Below are positions 25,437 through 34,183 of a DNA stretch of 64,000 nucleotides, in pieces; the first letter of the stretch is position 1; every line of letters begins with the position of its first letter. Below the pieces are notes generated by a model that had not been told where the DNA came from, ran no database searches, and saw only the letters and a program-made list of their open reading frames with translations. Source of the stretch: an uncultured Verrucomicrobiales bacterium (lineage in GTDB: Bacteria; Verrucomicrobiota; Verrucomicrobiia; Verrucomicrobiales; Akkermansiaceae); contig CALCHQ010000103.1 of the NCBI GenBank assembly GCA_937901085.1, positions 1-64,000 of the forward strand. Direction: 5' to 3'. Position numbers and translations under genes: made by a program.

Positions 25437-25459
25437 TTTGACATGCCCCCACTGGCATG
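25437..25459 (+). promoter_or_regulatory. TTGACA plus hairpin at a start codon (site 3)
   Basis: TTTTGACA followed by CATGCC-cccact-GGCATG; the ATG at 25457 is the end of the right arm, exactly as at 22447. Confidence 0.5.
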
Positions 25460-25657
25460 TTCAAGTACATTCTCAATCGACTGACGGAACGCTCCACATG
25501 GCTGGGCATCATTGCCCTTGCTACCGCTGGTGGAGCTGTTATTGAAGCGGCTATTGCCGAGCAGATCATCGCCGCTGGCATGGCGGTGGCTGGTCTGATT
25601 GGCGTAGTCACCAAGGATAAAACTGAAACAAAAAAGGAGGACTCCGACAATGGCTGA
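25457..25657 (+). CDS. Probable holin
   Basis: 66 residues with two hydrophobic segments (LGIIALATAGGAVIEAAIA and IIAAGMAVAGLIGVV) and a charged tail rich in Lys, Glu and Asp, the size and layout of class II holins. It overlaps the endolysin gene by 8 bp, which supports the call. It would form membrane pores that release the endolysin at lysis. Its start codon lies in a hairpin, so translation may be controlled. Confidence 0.72.
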   Translation: MFKYILNRLTERSTWLGIIALATAGGAVIEAAIAEQIIAAGMAVAGLIGVVTKDKTETKKEDSDNG

Positions 25658-26237
25658 TACTCTGGCACAGGTACAGAAAGACGTGCGCTTCTGGCAGCGT
25701 CTGCTGACCTTTGCCGGGTACAAGCCCGGCAAGGTGGACGGCGTGAATGGTCGCAAGACCAAAGCCGCCGCCCAGGAGTGGCAGAACGATGCCGAACGCA
25801 TCAAGGCTGAAATCGGCAGCTTCGATGAGCGCTCCGAGCGTAATATCGCCACGCTTACGCCCGAGACTCAGCGAGCCGCCCGCATTTGGCTCAAAGCCGC
25901 AAAGGCTGTAGCCGATGCCGAGGGCTACGATGTCCGCATCATCTGTGGTACTCGCACCTATGCCGAGCAGGATGCGCTCTATCGCAAGCGCCCGCGCGTG
26001 ACCAAAGCACGCGGTGGCCAGAGCATGCACAACTTCGGCATTGCCTGGGACATCGGTATCTTCCGGGGCAAAGAATACATTGGCGACCATGCCCTATACG
26101 CCAAAGTAGGCAAGCTTTACAATCAGGTGCCGGGCATCACCTGGGGTGGTACGTGGAAATCCTTTGTGGATGAACCGCACTACCAGCTCGATAAGTACAG
26201 CAGCAGCACTGCTGCCCGCAACGCTTTTGAGGTATGA
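25650..26237 (+). CDS. Endolysin, M15 (VanY/T5 lys-like) peptidase
   Basis: 195 residues. The N-terminus (WQRLLTFAGYKPGKVDGVNG, KTKAAAQEWQ) is a peptidoglycan-binding domain. The C-terminal M15 peptidase has SMHNFGIAWDIGIF (H127, D134) and DEPHYQLD (E175, H177), the zinc ligands and catalytic acid of the T5-endolysin type. It cleaves peptide cross-links in peptidoglycan. The preceding holin-like gene and the AAAGGAGG-type ribosome site support a lysis role. There is no signal peptide, so it depends on the holin. Confidence 0.9.
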   Translation: MADTLAQVQKDVRFWQRLLTFAGYKPGKVDGVNGRKTKAAAQEWQNDAERIKAEIGSFDERSERNIATLTPETQRAARIWLKAAKAVADAEGYDVRIICGTRTYAEQDALYRKRPRVTKARGGQSMHNFGIAWDIGIFRGKEYIGDHALYAKVGKLYNQVPGITWGGTWKSFVDEPHYQLDKYSSSTAARNAFEV

Positions 26238-26506
26238 GTGCTAAAGGTCTGTTTACTCGCGGCTTCACCGAGGGGGAAGTGAAGCAGATACAGGCGACCG
26301 CCATGAAGATGCTTTTGGAGGGTAAAACCCTCATGAGCTGGAACGATGGCAGCACGTCTGTGAGTAAACAGTTCGCCATGCCCGTGGCAGATGTGCTGGA
26401 AGAATGTGCCTATGCTCTCCGCTACTTCGAGAAGCAGACTCAGGCTTCCGGCACATCTGACCATCCTGCTTCCCTCAGCCATGTTGCATGGCGTTTACCC
26501 CTGTAA
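26234..26506 (+). CDS. gpW-like head-tail joining protein
   Basis: 90 residues; the ATG overlaps the endolysin stop. The central part (IQATAMKMLLEGKTLMSWND, then VSKQFAMPVADVLEECAYAL) follows the gpW pattern: helix, GK-containing beta hairpin, helix. In lambda, W lies between the terminase and portal genes, as here. gpW plugs the portal after packaging. The C-terminal tail is longer than in gpW. Confidence 0.68.
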   Translation: MSAKGLFTRGFTEGEVKQIQATAMKMLLEGKTLMSWNDGSTSVSKQFAMPVADVLEECAYALRYFEKQTQASGTSDHPASLSHVAWRLPL

Positions 26507-26521
26507 CCCTCTTTTGCTTGT

Positions 26522-27910
26522 ATGAACTTCCTGCAACGTCTCGCCGCCCGCATCTTTTTCGGTTCGCATTCTGTCTTTGAGTCTGCTAATCGTTCACCCC
26601 GGCGTGCGGAAGTCCCCGGAAGTGGCCCGCGCGACACCTCGCTCGACCTGACTCCCGGAGTCCGCTCGGAGTTGGTACGCCGGAGCCGCTATCTGGTGAA
26701 AAACTCCGGCTTCTTGCAGGAGATTGTGGGCAGCATGGCCATGTACTCTATAGGAGACGGCATCATGCCGCAGCCCGCCAGCAAGGATGCCGCGTGGAAC
26801 AAGCAAGCCCTCGACTACTTCAACCGATGGGCAAGACATGCGGAAATCACCGGGCGATTCAACCTTGTTACCTGCCAATACCTCGCCTGTATGGCTCTGG
26901 AAGTAGATGGCGAGATGTTTATCCTGAAAACCGAGGAGGACGGAGTGCCGAAGATTCAGCTTATCGAGACGCACCGTATCGGCAGCACCGAGGAAGACAC
27001 CACCGAAAGCGCCATCATTGATGGCATCCGCGTAAACGACCTCGGCAAGCCGCTTTCTTACCGTCTTTTGTTGGATAACGGCAACCATCGCGACCTTGCA
27101 TCCCGCGATGTCCTGCACCTCTTTACTCCTATGTCTATCTCCCAGATGCGGGGATATCCGACTATTCAGCACAGTATTAACCACATGCTGGATGTTGCCG
27201 AACTGCTGGCTCTCGAAAAGCATGCCGTTAAGGATAACGCTGACATCTCTCGTGTTCTCAAAACTTCCCGAGCAGATGTAGACGATCGGGATTTTCAACT
27301 CAATGCCCCCGTTCAGCCCCAGGGAAGCGACCCCGGATTCTTGCAGACCATCCTTGGCGGTAAGCTGGTGAAGATTCAGCCGGACGAAGCTATCGAGAGC
27401 TTCCAGAGCAACCGCCCGAGCCCCACATTCCAAGGCTTCCTTGATTTTCTGCATAGGGATAGTGCGCTAGGGCTGTTGCCGTATGAGTTCGCCAGCGATT
27501 CGTCCAAAATCGGTGGTGCCGGAGTAAGACTTACCGTGGCGAAAGCCGACCGCAGATTCAGTCGCAGACAATCCGTGCTTATAGACCGTATGCTTCGCCC
27601 GATTTGGCATTTCGTCATCGGGCATGCCATCACGGCGGGCAAACTGCCACCCGCAGAAGACTGGACTGAGGTCGATTTCGTCACGCCCCGCCGAGTCACG
27701 GTAGATGCCGGGCGCGAAGCTCAGCAGAACCGCGAGGATGTCAAGGCGGGGCTGAAAACCTTAACTGACCACTTTGCTGAACTTGGCTGCGACATCCACC
27801 ACGAACTGGAAACCCGCGCCCGCGAGATGGCTCTCGTGAAAGAGATTGCCGCTAAGTACGGAGTCAGCCCGCAAGACCTGTATCAATCCTTTACCCAGAC
27901 CACACCATGA
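26522..27910 (+). CDS. Phage portal protein (lambda B family)
   Basis: 462 residues. The segments SRYLVKNSGFLQEIVGSMAMYSIGDGI, LALEKHAVKDNADISRVLKTS and LGLLPYEFASDSSKIGGAGVRLTVAKADRRF are characteristic of lambda-type portals. The portal forms the dodecameric channel through which DNA enters and leaves the head. It lies between the gpW-like gene and the capsid protease, the usual lambda order, and overlaps the protease by 4 bp. Confidence 0.92.
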   Translation: MNFLQRLAARIFFGSHSVFESANRSPRRAEVPGSGPRDTSLDLTPGVRSELVRRSRYLVKNSGFLQEIVGSMAMYSIGDGIMPQPASKDAAWNKQALDYFNRWARHAEITGRFNLVTCQYLACMALEVDGEMFILKTEEDGVPKIQLIETHRIGSTEEDTTESAIIDGIRVNDLGKPLSYRLLLDNGNHRDLASRDVLHLFTPMSISQMRGYPTIQHSINHMLDVAELLALEKHAVKDNADISRVLKTSRADVDDRDFQLNAPVQPQGSDPGFLQTILGGKLVKIQPDEAIESFQSNRPSPTFQGFLDFLHRDSALGLLPYEFASDSSKIGGAGVRLTVAKADRRFSRRQSVLIDRMLRPIWHFVIGHAITAGKLPPAEDWTEVDFVTPRRVTVDAGREAQQNREDVKAGLKTLTDHFAELGCDIHHELETRAREMALVKEIAAKYGVSPQDLYQSFTQTTP

Positions 27911-28713
27911 TTACCGCCCCCATGCAACCTTGGCTGATAACGCTGGAAGCCTACCGAGAACTCTGCACCGTGAACTTTCACTCCCCGGCGCAGGGTAATG
28001 GTGTTGACGAAAAGCCTCAACCCTACGAAGTCCGGGATGGACTGGCCACCGTTCGCATTCATGGAACAATGCTTCGCCAAGTATCGCATCGTCAGAAATC
28101 TATTGCTGCCATCTGCGGGGTACGGCTGTGCTGCATGGAGGAAACCGCCTCAGCGTTGCTGCAAGCCGCAGCAGATCCGGCAGTACACACCATCCTGCTC
28201 GATATAGACTCCCCCGGTGGTACAGTCAATGGAACGCCCGAACTGGCTCAGGTGGTGCGTACCATAGCCAAGGACAAGCATGTCTATGCTTTCACCGCTG
28301 GGCAATGTTGTTCTGCAGCTTACTGGGTTGCCAGCCAAGCGGATGTCATCTATGCAGCTCCGTCTGCTACGGTGGGCTCAATCGGTGTCATTCTCCCGGT
28401 GGTAGACAGCTCCGCTCTCTATGACCGATGCGGCTTGAAGATGGAAGTATTCTCCGCTGGTAAGTACAAGAGTACCGGGATGGATGGCACCAGCCTGACG
28501 GAAGAACAACGCGACCGCCTTACGCAGCAGGTTAATGCTACCTGGGGAAGATTCAAACAAGCCGTAACCCGCCGCCGCTCCATCAGCGAAGCCGATATGG
28601 AGGGACAGACGTTTTACGGATGGGAAGCACAAAATGAAAAACTAGTAGACGCAATAGTCATATCGCGTTCTACACTTCAACAAAAAATAGGAAAACGGCA
28701 TCTAACTACATGA
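27907..28713 (+). CDS. S49 (SppA-type) capsid maturation protease
   Basis: 268 residues. It shows DIDSPGGTVNG, then AGQCCSAAYWVASQAD (nucleophile S136), then AGKYKSTG (general base K188), the Ser-Lys dyad of the S49/ClpP-fold proteases homologous to lambda gpC. It trims scaffold and capsid proteins in the prohead. The last ~15 codons are abruptly AT-rich and run into the cargo gene on the other strand, so the natural C-terminus was probably replaced when the cargo inserted. Confidence 0.9.
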   Translation: MITAPMQPWLITLEAYRELCTVNFHSPAQGNGVDEKPQPYEVRDGLATVRIHGTMLRQVSHRQKSIAAICGVRLCCMEETASALLQAAADPAVHTILLDIDSPGGTVNGTPELAQVVRTIAKDKHVYAFTAGQCCSAAYWVASQADVIYAAPSATVGSIGVILPVVDSSALYDRCGLKMEVFSAGKYKSTGMDGTSLTEEQRDRLTQQVNATWGRFKQAVTRRRSISEADMEGQTFYGWEAQNEKLVDAIVISRSTLQQKIGKRHLTT

Positions 28714-28715
28714 TA

Positions 28716-29654
28716 CTAATATTTTTGCATATAAAAGGAATTACGAAGCGAATAAAATTTGTCGAGAGATTCTTGTGTAACGAACTCTAATTCCACATCA
28801 TTTTTTTGCAATAATATTCTATGTGATTTGAACTTATTTGAGTACTGTTCAATTTCTTTTTCCTCTACTACTACAAGTAGAATGACGCTACATTGTCTGC
28901 CTGTTTTTGAATGATAATAGTCGCGATTTTTAGCGAGTGTTTTAATAGTTCTCTCAAAAAAACGCACCAAGCCTCTGCCTGTTTTTACTTCGTATATTAT
29001 ATCGCTCCCTCCACGCATTACTTTTGGCATGGCAATAATATCAACGCACGCTTCGTTTGAAAGTCGGACATTTTTATAAATGTCATAATTTTTACCTAGC
29101 TGATATCTTATTAATTCTCCACAAGCATCTTCAATTATTTCTCCTTCATGTCTGAAAGAAGGGGGCAATTGCTGATTATCGTATAAAAATTGTTTATTCC
29201 CTCTCTTAGTCGTTTCTTTAATGCGAGTATTCTCTGATTCTATGTTTTGTCCTGTCAGCACTGCTGTAGCTTTTTCATCTCCATCGATGCTCTTAGGACA
29301 TCCTATAGGTTCTTGACTGTCTTCTACGTTCTTGTGTGCAATAATCTCGTTTATTGTTTCCTTGTATTTCCAGTGATATAAGCCTTTTATTATAAAATAT
29401 ACGCCTGTGCCTATACATCCGGCATATAAAACAAAAAGAGTGCACCAATGAGAAAAAAAGGCATAGGTATTCATTTTTCGTTCAAACGCTATTCGAATCC
29501 CTTCTGGATAGGTAGTGACAATATCCTGCCCAACGAACAAGCCAAATTCATTTGATAGTATTAAATATGAATAAACAAAAGGGAAAAGGAGTAGCAGCAC
29601 GCCAAAGGACACCTTGAACTTATATGTGTTTTCGAATTGCAAATTACTTATCAT
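28716..29654 (-). CDS. Membrane-anchored PD-(D/E)XK nuclease-like cargo protein
   Basis: 312 residues in AT-rich DNA, opposite to the structural genes. Two transmembrane segments lie near residues 16-34 and 70-90. The C-terminal domain has ACVDIIAMPK (D205) and DIIYEVKTGRG (E222-x-K224), the D...ExK core of restriction-type nucleases, with a preceding conserved-looking EGEIIEDACG helix. A nuclease fixed to the inner membrane could act on incoming phage DNA. That role is inferred from fold and position; the domain could also be a non-catalytic DNA-binding relic. It converges on the S49 gene with only 2 bp between them. Confidence 0.68.
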   Translation of the reverse strand: MISNLQFENTYKFKVSFGVLLLLFPFVYSYLILSNEFGLFVGQDIVTTYPEGIRIAFERKMNTYAFFSHWCTLFVLYAGCIGTGVYFIIKGLYHWKYKETINEIIAHKNVEDSQEPIGCPKSIDGDEKATAVLTGQNIESENTRIKETTKRGNKQFLYDNQQLPPSFRHEGEIIEDACGELIRYQLGKNYDIYKNVRLSNEACVDIIAMPKVMRGGSDIIYEVKTGRGLVRFFERTIKTLAKNRDYYHSKTGRQCSVILLVVVEEKEIEQYSNKFKSHRILLQKNDVELEFVTQESLDKFYSLRNSFYMQKY

Positions 29655-29686
29655 CTCGGTGAATTGTTGCTGGTTTCACTACAATC

Positions 29687-29714
29687 AGTCTATCAAAACA
29701 GCTTTTTTTTACAA
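29687..29714 (-). promoter_or_regulatory. Promoter of the membrane nuclease-like gene
   Basis: TTGTAA (29709-29714), 16 bp, TAGACT (29687-29692) on the minus strand, 33 bp before the ATG at 29654. Confidence 0.55.
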
Positions 29715-29777
29715 GCAAATTGTTATGCTTAAAGTTATTGTTCTGTGAGCATGCTTTTTGACACCCCCCCCACAGAT

Positions 29778-30182
29778 ATGGAAACACTCGATGAACAACT
29801 CGATGCAGCCAACGCGCGTCTGACCGAGCAGAGCGAGAAACTCGCAGCGTTGGAAAAGGAAATCGCCACCTTACAGGCAACCAACGAAGAGCTGTCGGAC
29901 AACCTGACGCACACGAAGGAGCAGCTTGCAAGCGTGGAGGGGGCATATCGCAAAGCCCTCGAAGAAGTGCAGCAGCTCAAGGCAGAAGCAAAGAGTGCCG
30001 AAGAGCGGGCTGCGGAGTATTACGGCAAGCCCGCCGCTGCTCAGCCTGTCACCGCCAAGGGTGACCCGGATGTGCGCCCGGTAAGCGAACGCTTTGCTGC
30101 CATCAAAGACCCGGCAGCACAGACCGCTTTCCTGCGTTCCCTGAGCGATGCCGAACGAGCCGAACTTTACAACAACCTCTAA
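29778..30182 (+). CDS. Coiled-coil protein, probable capsid scaffold
   Basis: 134 residues from the ATG at 29778 (METLDEQLDAANARL); in-frame starts at 29745 and 29751 are also possible but lie in AT-rich cargo-flanking DNA. Residues ~5-85 are a continuous heptad coiled coil (LAALEKEIATLQATNEELSD and so on). The C-terminus (RFAAIKDPAAQTAFLRSLSD) resembles the capsid-binding end of scaffolds. It lies between protease and capsid genes, where scaffolds are expected. Confidence 0.7.
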   Translation: METLDEQLDAANARLTEQSEKLAALEKEIATLQATNEELSDNLTHTKEQLASVEGAYRKALEEVQQLKAEAKSAEERAAEYYGKPAAAQPVTAKGDPDVRPVSERFAAIKDPAAQTAFLRSLSDAERAELYNNL

Positions 30183-30198
30183 CCCAGAACTCACCATT

Positions 30199-31101
30199 AT
30201 GGCTAATACACTCACAGACCTTAAGGACGTACGCATCGCACAGGCGGCTCTCATGCCGTGGATGACCGAGCTGATGCCGCTTTCCATCTTCTCCACCAAC
30301 TTCGGACCGACCTCTGCCGACAAGGGCGATACAGTCAAGGTTCCGGTGGTAGGCGCACCGTCTCCGTCCTCCGACTTCGATGGCAACTATGTGAAGAACA
30401 TTGACAGCGAGGCAAGCACCATTCCGGTGGTGCTCAACAAGCACAAGTTCAAGACTGTTCACATGACCGCCAAGGAAGCCGCCACTACGGCAGTCCCCCT
30501 GTTGGAGAAGCTGGTGTCCACCGCTGCCCAGCAGCTCGCCATTGACGTACTCACGGACATTTTCAGCGCCATCAAGAAGAATCAGTTTGCAACAGCTACC
30601 GATGTAGCCTCTGCGGAGGATTTTTCCTATAAGACCGTGCTGAAAATCCGTGAAGCCTGCAACAAGGTAAAGATGCCGAAAGCCGGGCGTTCTCTGGTAC
30701 TTAACACCAGTCTTAATACCGCCTTGCTGGCAGACGATATCGTATCCCGCAGCTTCATCACCAATCTGGCACAGCCGGGCGTGGTAGAAGCCCGCATCAA
30801 CCGACTGGCCGGGCTCAACGTGTACGAGACGGACTGCGTGCCGGACAACGGCGAAAACCTCGCCGGGTTCGTCACCCATCCCTCGGCTATGGCCGTAGCC
30901 ATGCGCTACCTCCAGCCCATCGCCAACTATGATGAAGCCGGAGCCGTGACCGACCCTGTCACCGGGCTGACCTTTGGCTACCTGCGCTACACGGATACGA
31001 CCTCCAACAAGGTGTATATCACGCTGGAATGCCTGTACGGCTATCAGGTTATCCGACCTGCAGCTTTGCAGCGTATCACCGTAACCCCTGCTGCTTCCTG
31101 A
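30199..31101 (+). CDS. Major capsid protein
   Basis: 300 residues from the ATG at 30199. The sequence (GDTVKVPVVGAPSPSSDFDG, then IPVVLNKHKFKTVHMTAKE, LVLNTSLNTALLADDI, ending in a beta-rich GYQVIRPAALQRI) matches HK97-fold capsid proteins of siphophages. It follows the protease and scaffold genes and precedes small connector genes. No long N-terminal delta domain is present, consistent with a separate scaffold. Confidence 0.87.
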   Translation: MANTLTDLKDVRIAQAALMPWMTELMPLSIFSTNFGPTSADKGDTVKVPVVGAPSPSSDFDGNYVKNIDSEASTIPVVLNKHKFKTVHMTAKEAATTAVPLLEKLVSTAAQQLAIDVLTDIFSAIKKNQFATATDVASAEDFSYKTVLKIREACNKVKMPKAGRSLVLNTSLNTALLADDIVSRSFITNLAQPGVVEARINRLAGLNVYETDCVPDNGENLAGFVTHPSAMAVAMRYLQPIANYDEAGAVTDPVTGLTFGYLRYTDTTSNKVYITLECLYGYQVIRPAALQRITVTPAAS

Positions 31102-31103
31102 CT

Positions 31104-31406
31104 ATGAGTCTTGCCGATGAAATGAGCGCCGACTTCCTGAGCATTCATCAGGATTTACCTGACTACATCAGCATCGGCAGGAAACGAGTGCCGGCATTGG
31201 TCAACGAGGGCTCGCTGGCAGCGGAGCTGGAGCTGGGAGGCTTTTCTCCCACCCGCTCCCTGTCGGTGAGAGTCCGGCGAAGCGACCTGTCGTCCACCCC
31301 TGCGGTGGGCGACTTGCTCTATTACGAGGGCATATCCTTTCGCATAGAAAGCATGAGCGTCAAGAAATCAACCCCATTCATCTCTCTGGAATGTCTGCAA
31401 CAGTAA
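31104..31406 (+). CDS. Head-tail connector protein
   Basis: 100 residues from the ATG at 31104, three bases after the capsid stop. Pattern: PDYISIGRKRVPALVNEG, then VRVRRSDLSSTPAVGDLLYY and FRIESMSV, a small beta-barrel layout like lambda FII-type attachment proteins. It overlaps the following gene by 16 bp. The assignment rests on position and size. Confidence 0.65.
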   Translation: MSLADEMSADFLSIHQDLPDYISIGRKRVPALVNEGSLAAELELGGFSPTRSLSVRVRRSDLSSTPAVGDLLYYEGISFRIESMSVKKSTPFISLECLQQ

Positions 31407-31948
31407 CCATCAATTCTGCATCCCTCGACCGCAAGCTCGCCAAATTTGCGATTCTGGGACAGAAAACTCTCGAAGATGCGCTCCTTGAGGGAGCAAAACG
31501 CTTCACGACTCAGGCTGTACGCAATACCATGCCCATGATTCTGAGCAAGAATCCTTCTGCAGTTAAAAGCGAATGGACGAATCGAATCACACACTACTTC
31601 GAGACGCACCGCATCACCCGGAAAGGCTATCGTAAGGATGCCGCTTTGCGGAAATTGCTTGCCAAGAAAAAGAAAAGCCTGGGGCGAGAAGCCGCCGGAT
31701 GGAATGCAGCCGCGAGCAAGCTCAAAGCAACGCGCATTCCCGCCTGGGTGAAACGACATGGAATTGCAGAGGGTGCTTGCCGCATCACGCGCAAGAAATA
31801 CCGTATTACCATCATCGTCACCAACTCCGTACCCTACAATGAAGCCATGACCATGCGCCGGGCTGCGTATGTGCTGGATAAGGTAGAGAAAGGCTTTGCC
31901 GGGAACCTGCGAGCCCTGAAACGCAAATTGATTCGCTCCTGCCGATGA
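31391..31948 (+). CDS. Minor tail/neck protein (gp10-like position)
   Basis: 185 residues, highly basic, with a long Lys/Arg helix region (KAKKKSLGREAAGWN-type) and a C-terminal IIVTNSVPYNEAMTMRRA. The VPYxE-like motif near the end occurs in HK97 gp10/lambda Z-type tail completion proteins. It sits between connector and tail-terminator candidates and is coupled to both neighbours by overlaps. Confidence 0.6.
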   Translation: MSATVTINSASLDRKLAKFAILGQKTLEDALLEGAKRFTTQAVRNTMPMILSKNPSAVKSEWTNRITHYFETHRITRKGYRKDAALRKLLAKKKKSLGREAAGWNAAASKLKATRIPAWVKRHGIAEGACRITRKKYRITIIVTNSVPYNEAMTMRRAAYVLDKVEKGFAGNLRALKRKLIRSCR

Positions 31949-32346
31949 ACACGCATTCCATAACCGAGACTATTCGCACCTGTTTGCTACAGATTCACCC
32001 GGAGCTGGAGATTCATACGCCTATCAGTAACGGGGAGCTTGTTGCTCCCTACGTCTTGTTGAGCTGTGTAGCAGATGAAGAACTGATTCCCGGCAACAGG
32101 ACATGGGAATGCTCGCTGGTGCTTTCGCTGCATAGTGCCGCTCATGACGAAGCCGAAACGACCATGCGGGAACAATTTTCCTCTCTTTGCACCACTTTGG
32201 GCAAAAAAACTACTCGTGAGTCAGTCAACGAAGCTGCTCCTGATTTTATTCTATACAGTTTGAGCTTGCGGAATAGTGAAGAACCTCAGGCTCAGGAAAA
32301 CACCTTTATCCAGACCGCTATCCTTCGCATAGTGGTACAATTCTGA
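31945..32346 (+). CDS. Probable tail terminator/completion protein
   Basis: 133 residues; the ATG overlaps the previous stop by 4 bp. Pattern: IRTCLLQIHPELEIHTPIS, then APYVLLSCVADEEL, then LVLSLHSAAHDEAETTMREQ, and a final FIQTAILRIVVQF. This is the alpha/beta layout of gpU-like tail terminators. The assignment is by gene order and secondary-structure pattern only. Confidence 0.55.
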   Translation: MNTHSITETIRTCLLQIHPELEIHTPISNGELVAPYVLLSCVADEELIPGNRTWECSLVLSLHSAAHDEAETTMREQFSSLCTTLGKKTTRESVNEAAPDFILYSLSLRNSEEPQAQENTFIQTAILRIVVQF

Positions 32347-32354
32347 CCGATTTC

Positions 32355-33197
32355 ATGAAGACTTACGGAAATATCGCTAAAGTTGAAACAGAACGAGAAT
32401 ACGTTTTCAACTATGATTCCAAAACGGGCAATTCTCTTACCGTTACTTACGAAGTTCCTGAAGAGAAAGCGCTATCGTCCCTGCCGGTGATGGGAAGTAG
32501 CACCTCTCTTCTGTCTGGAGTCATACTTAGAAAGGCCACGGTGAAACACGGAGAGGGAGGGATTTCTTCGGTCAGATTGGAATATGGCAAGCCGGACGAA
32601 GGAGAAGATGCAGGAGGCGACAATAATGGAGACTCTGGTTCTGGTGGATCTGAATTGCCGGAAGAAGATGAGGAAGACGTTGTGGAACAGAGCTTAGACG
32701 GGAGTGTCAATGATGAACCTCTTTTGTCTCACCCTAAAGCACAAAGCGGAATTAACGATGCTCAACGGGAATATCTCAAGGCTGTACAGGATGGAACGCG
32801 TTTGTGGGAACTGGTCAATGAATTGAACGAAGATGGTTCACCCAAAAAAGACAAGGATGGTCAGCCCGTCATGAAGCCGTTGAAACAACTTCTTAAATCT
32901 CTATCAGATAATGGGAAAGAAGTTCTGAAAATGTTGTTGCAGGGTATACATTCCTATCGTTCTCCTGGTGCGACATTCCGAGAAGCCCGAATGGTACGCT
33001 CTTCTGCTGTCAATCTAAATGGGCTTGGAAAAATTGCAACTCCGGCAGATGCACCCACTCCCGGTGAGCGGAACTGGTTGCTGGTCGGCAAGTCATTTTC
33101 ACGTACTTCTGGTGCGAAGAAAAACAGATGGCGAGTGGAAACCATTTATGAATTATCGGGAGACGGTGGTTGGAATAAGAAATTATACGGAAACTGA
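32355..33197 (+). CDS. Prophage structural protein, unknown
   Basis: 280 residues. A beta-rich N-terminus (YVFNYDSKTGNSLTVTYEVP) is followed by an acidic Gly/Asp/Glu-rich linker (residues ~78-115), a helical part and a C-terminal beta region. No family recognised. The next two genes overlap or abut it, and all three have lower GC than the capsid genes. Together they occupy a region between the neck and the tail-tube candidate, possibly forming host-contact or tail-tip structures. Confidence 0.6.
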   Translation: MKTYGNIAKVETEREYVFNYDSKTGNSLTVTYEVPEEKALSSLPVMGSSTSLLSGVILRKATVKHGEGGISSVRLEYGKPDEGEDAGGDNNGDSGSGGSELPEEDEEDVVEQSLDGSVNDEPLLSHPKAQSGINDAQREYLKAVQDGTRLWELVNELNEDGSPKKDKDGQPVMKPLKQLLKSLSDNGKEVLKMLLQGIHSYRSPGATFREARMVRSSAVNLNGLGKIATPADAPTPGERNWLLVGKSFSRTSGAKKNRWRVETIYELSGDGGWNKKLYGN

Positions 33198-34183
33198 TGG
33201 CAAGGGAAATACCAAGAACTGTACGCGCAGGCGAGGTTGTTTCAGCAGCCTGGCTGAACAGTATTATTGACTATCTACGATATCTGAATGAACAGCAGAG
33301 TCGGAGACGACTGCTCCGGGGAGTTGGCTATCAGGTAAAGGAATCACCGGGTGGAACATCGCTGACCATCGACAAGCAAGCAGTAACGCGCGTGTGCGAA
33401 GATGAATTGGATATTCTGCGTAATGAAGATTTCCAGTTACGCATAAAGCCCAAGGGACAATGTGTTGTAGATGAAGAAACCGGGCATTGGGATAAGGTAT
33501 TGCAAGTACATCAGGGGCGGATTACGGACCACCATGGAAATTATGTTGATGTTACGGAGCTGGAAAAAGAAGACGGTTCACAAGTTGCCATACCATCTGG
33601 GGGAACGGCATGGGATAGTTCGGATTGGCTGGACGTAGGTGTCCTGAAAGTTTCGCAGGATGAAGGAGGTGAGGGAGAAAAAGAAATATCTGTATTTGTG
33701 AGATTGACTCTTCACGGTACGCAGGTTGAAAAAGCCGTTTTCGTGACAAAGGAGGATGCTTCTACGGGAGATACATACGTGCGCATCGGTAAGGCATCGG
33801 TGGAAACTGTAGAGGAATTGCCTCGTTATTACTTCAGTCAATATCACCAAGGGCCAATAGAGTTGGGTGGGGAAAGTTCATCCATGCCATTCGATACCTA
33901 TATGAGTACTGAAATGGAAGGAGCCGACCCGGAAAATCAGGAAAAGAAGTATTATTTGAAGATAGCCGGTGGAAACGTGTTTTTGCCCAATGACCAGTAT
34001 GCTGTCATACCGGAGAAAACGAAACTACCTATTGATGTAACGAGCGGAACAGGATATGTTTGCCTGACTTTGATGCGCCAAGCGAGTGGAGAATTGAAAT
34101 ATCAGTATTCCATTAAAAACGAAAGTGAGTTGGGTACTGCCGTGAGTGCAACAGAAGACAAGGGAGAGGGTGCCAATGAGTGA
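33197..34183 (+). CDS. Prophage structural protein, unknown
   Basis: 328 residues starting at the last base of the previous stop. The N-terminus (VRAGEVVSAAWLNSIIDYLRYL) resembles the short helical start found in many phage fibre and appendage proteins (GE.ITA..WN.I...). The rest is beta-rich. It overlaps the 817-residue gene by 8 bp. I infer a tail appendage or fibre role. Confidence 0.6.
   Translation: MAREIPRTVRAGEVVSAAWLNSIIDYLRYLNEQQSRRRLLRGVGYQVKESPGGTSLTIDKQAVTRVCEDELDILRNEDFQLRIKPKGQCVVDEETGHWDKVLQVHQGRITDHHGNYVDVTELEKEDGSQVAIPSGGTAWDSSDWLDVGVLKVSQDEGGEGEKEISVFVRLTLHGTQVEKAVFVTKEDASTGDTYVRIGKASVETVEELPRYYFSQYHQGPIELGGESSSMPFDTYMSTEMEGADPENQEKKYYLKIAGGNVFLPNDQYAVIPEKTKLPIDVTSGTGYVCLTLMRQASGELKYQYSIKNESELGTAVSATEDKGEGANE

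Noticed and set aside
25275..25484. 69-codon plus-strand ORF
   Set aside because: It covers the leader and promoter of the minus-strand peptide gene and the hairpin of the holin start, and has no ribosome site or recognisable sequence.
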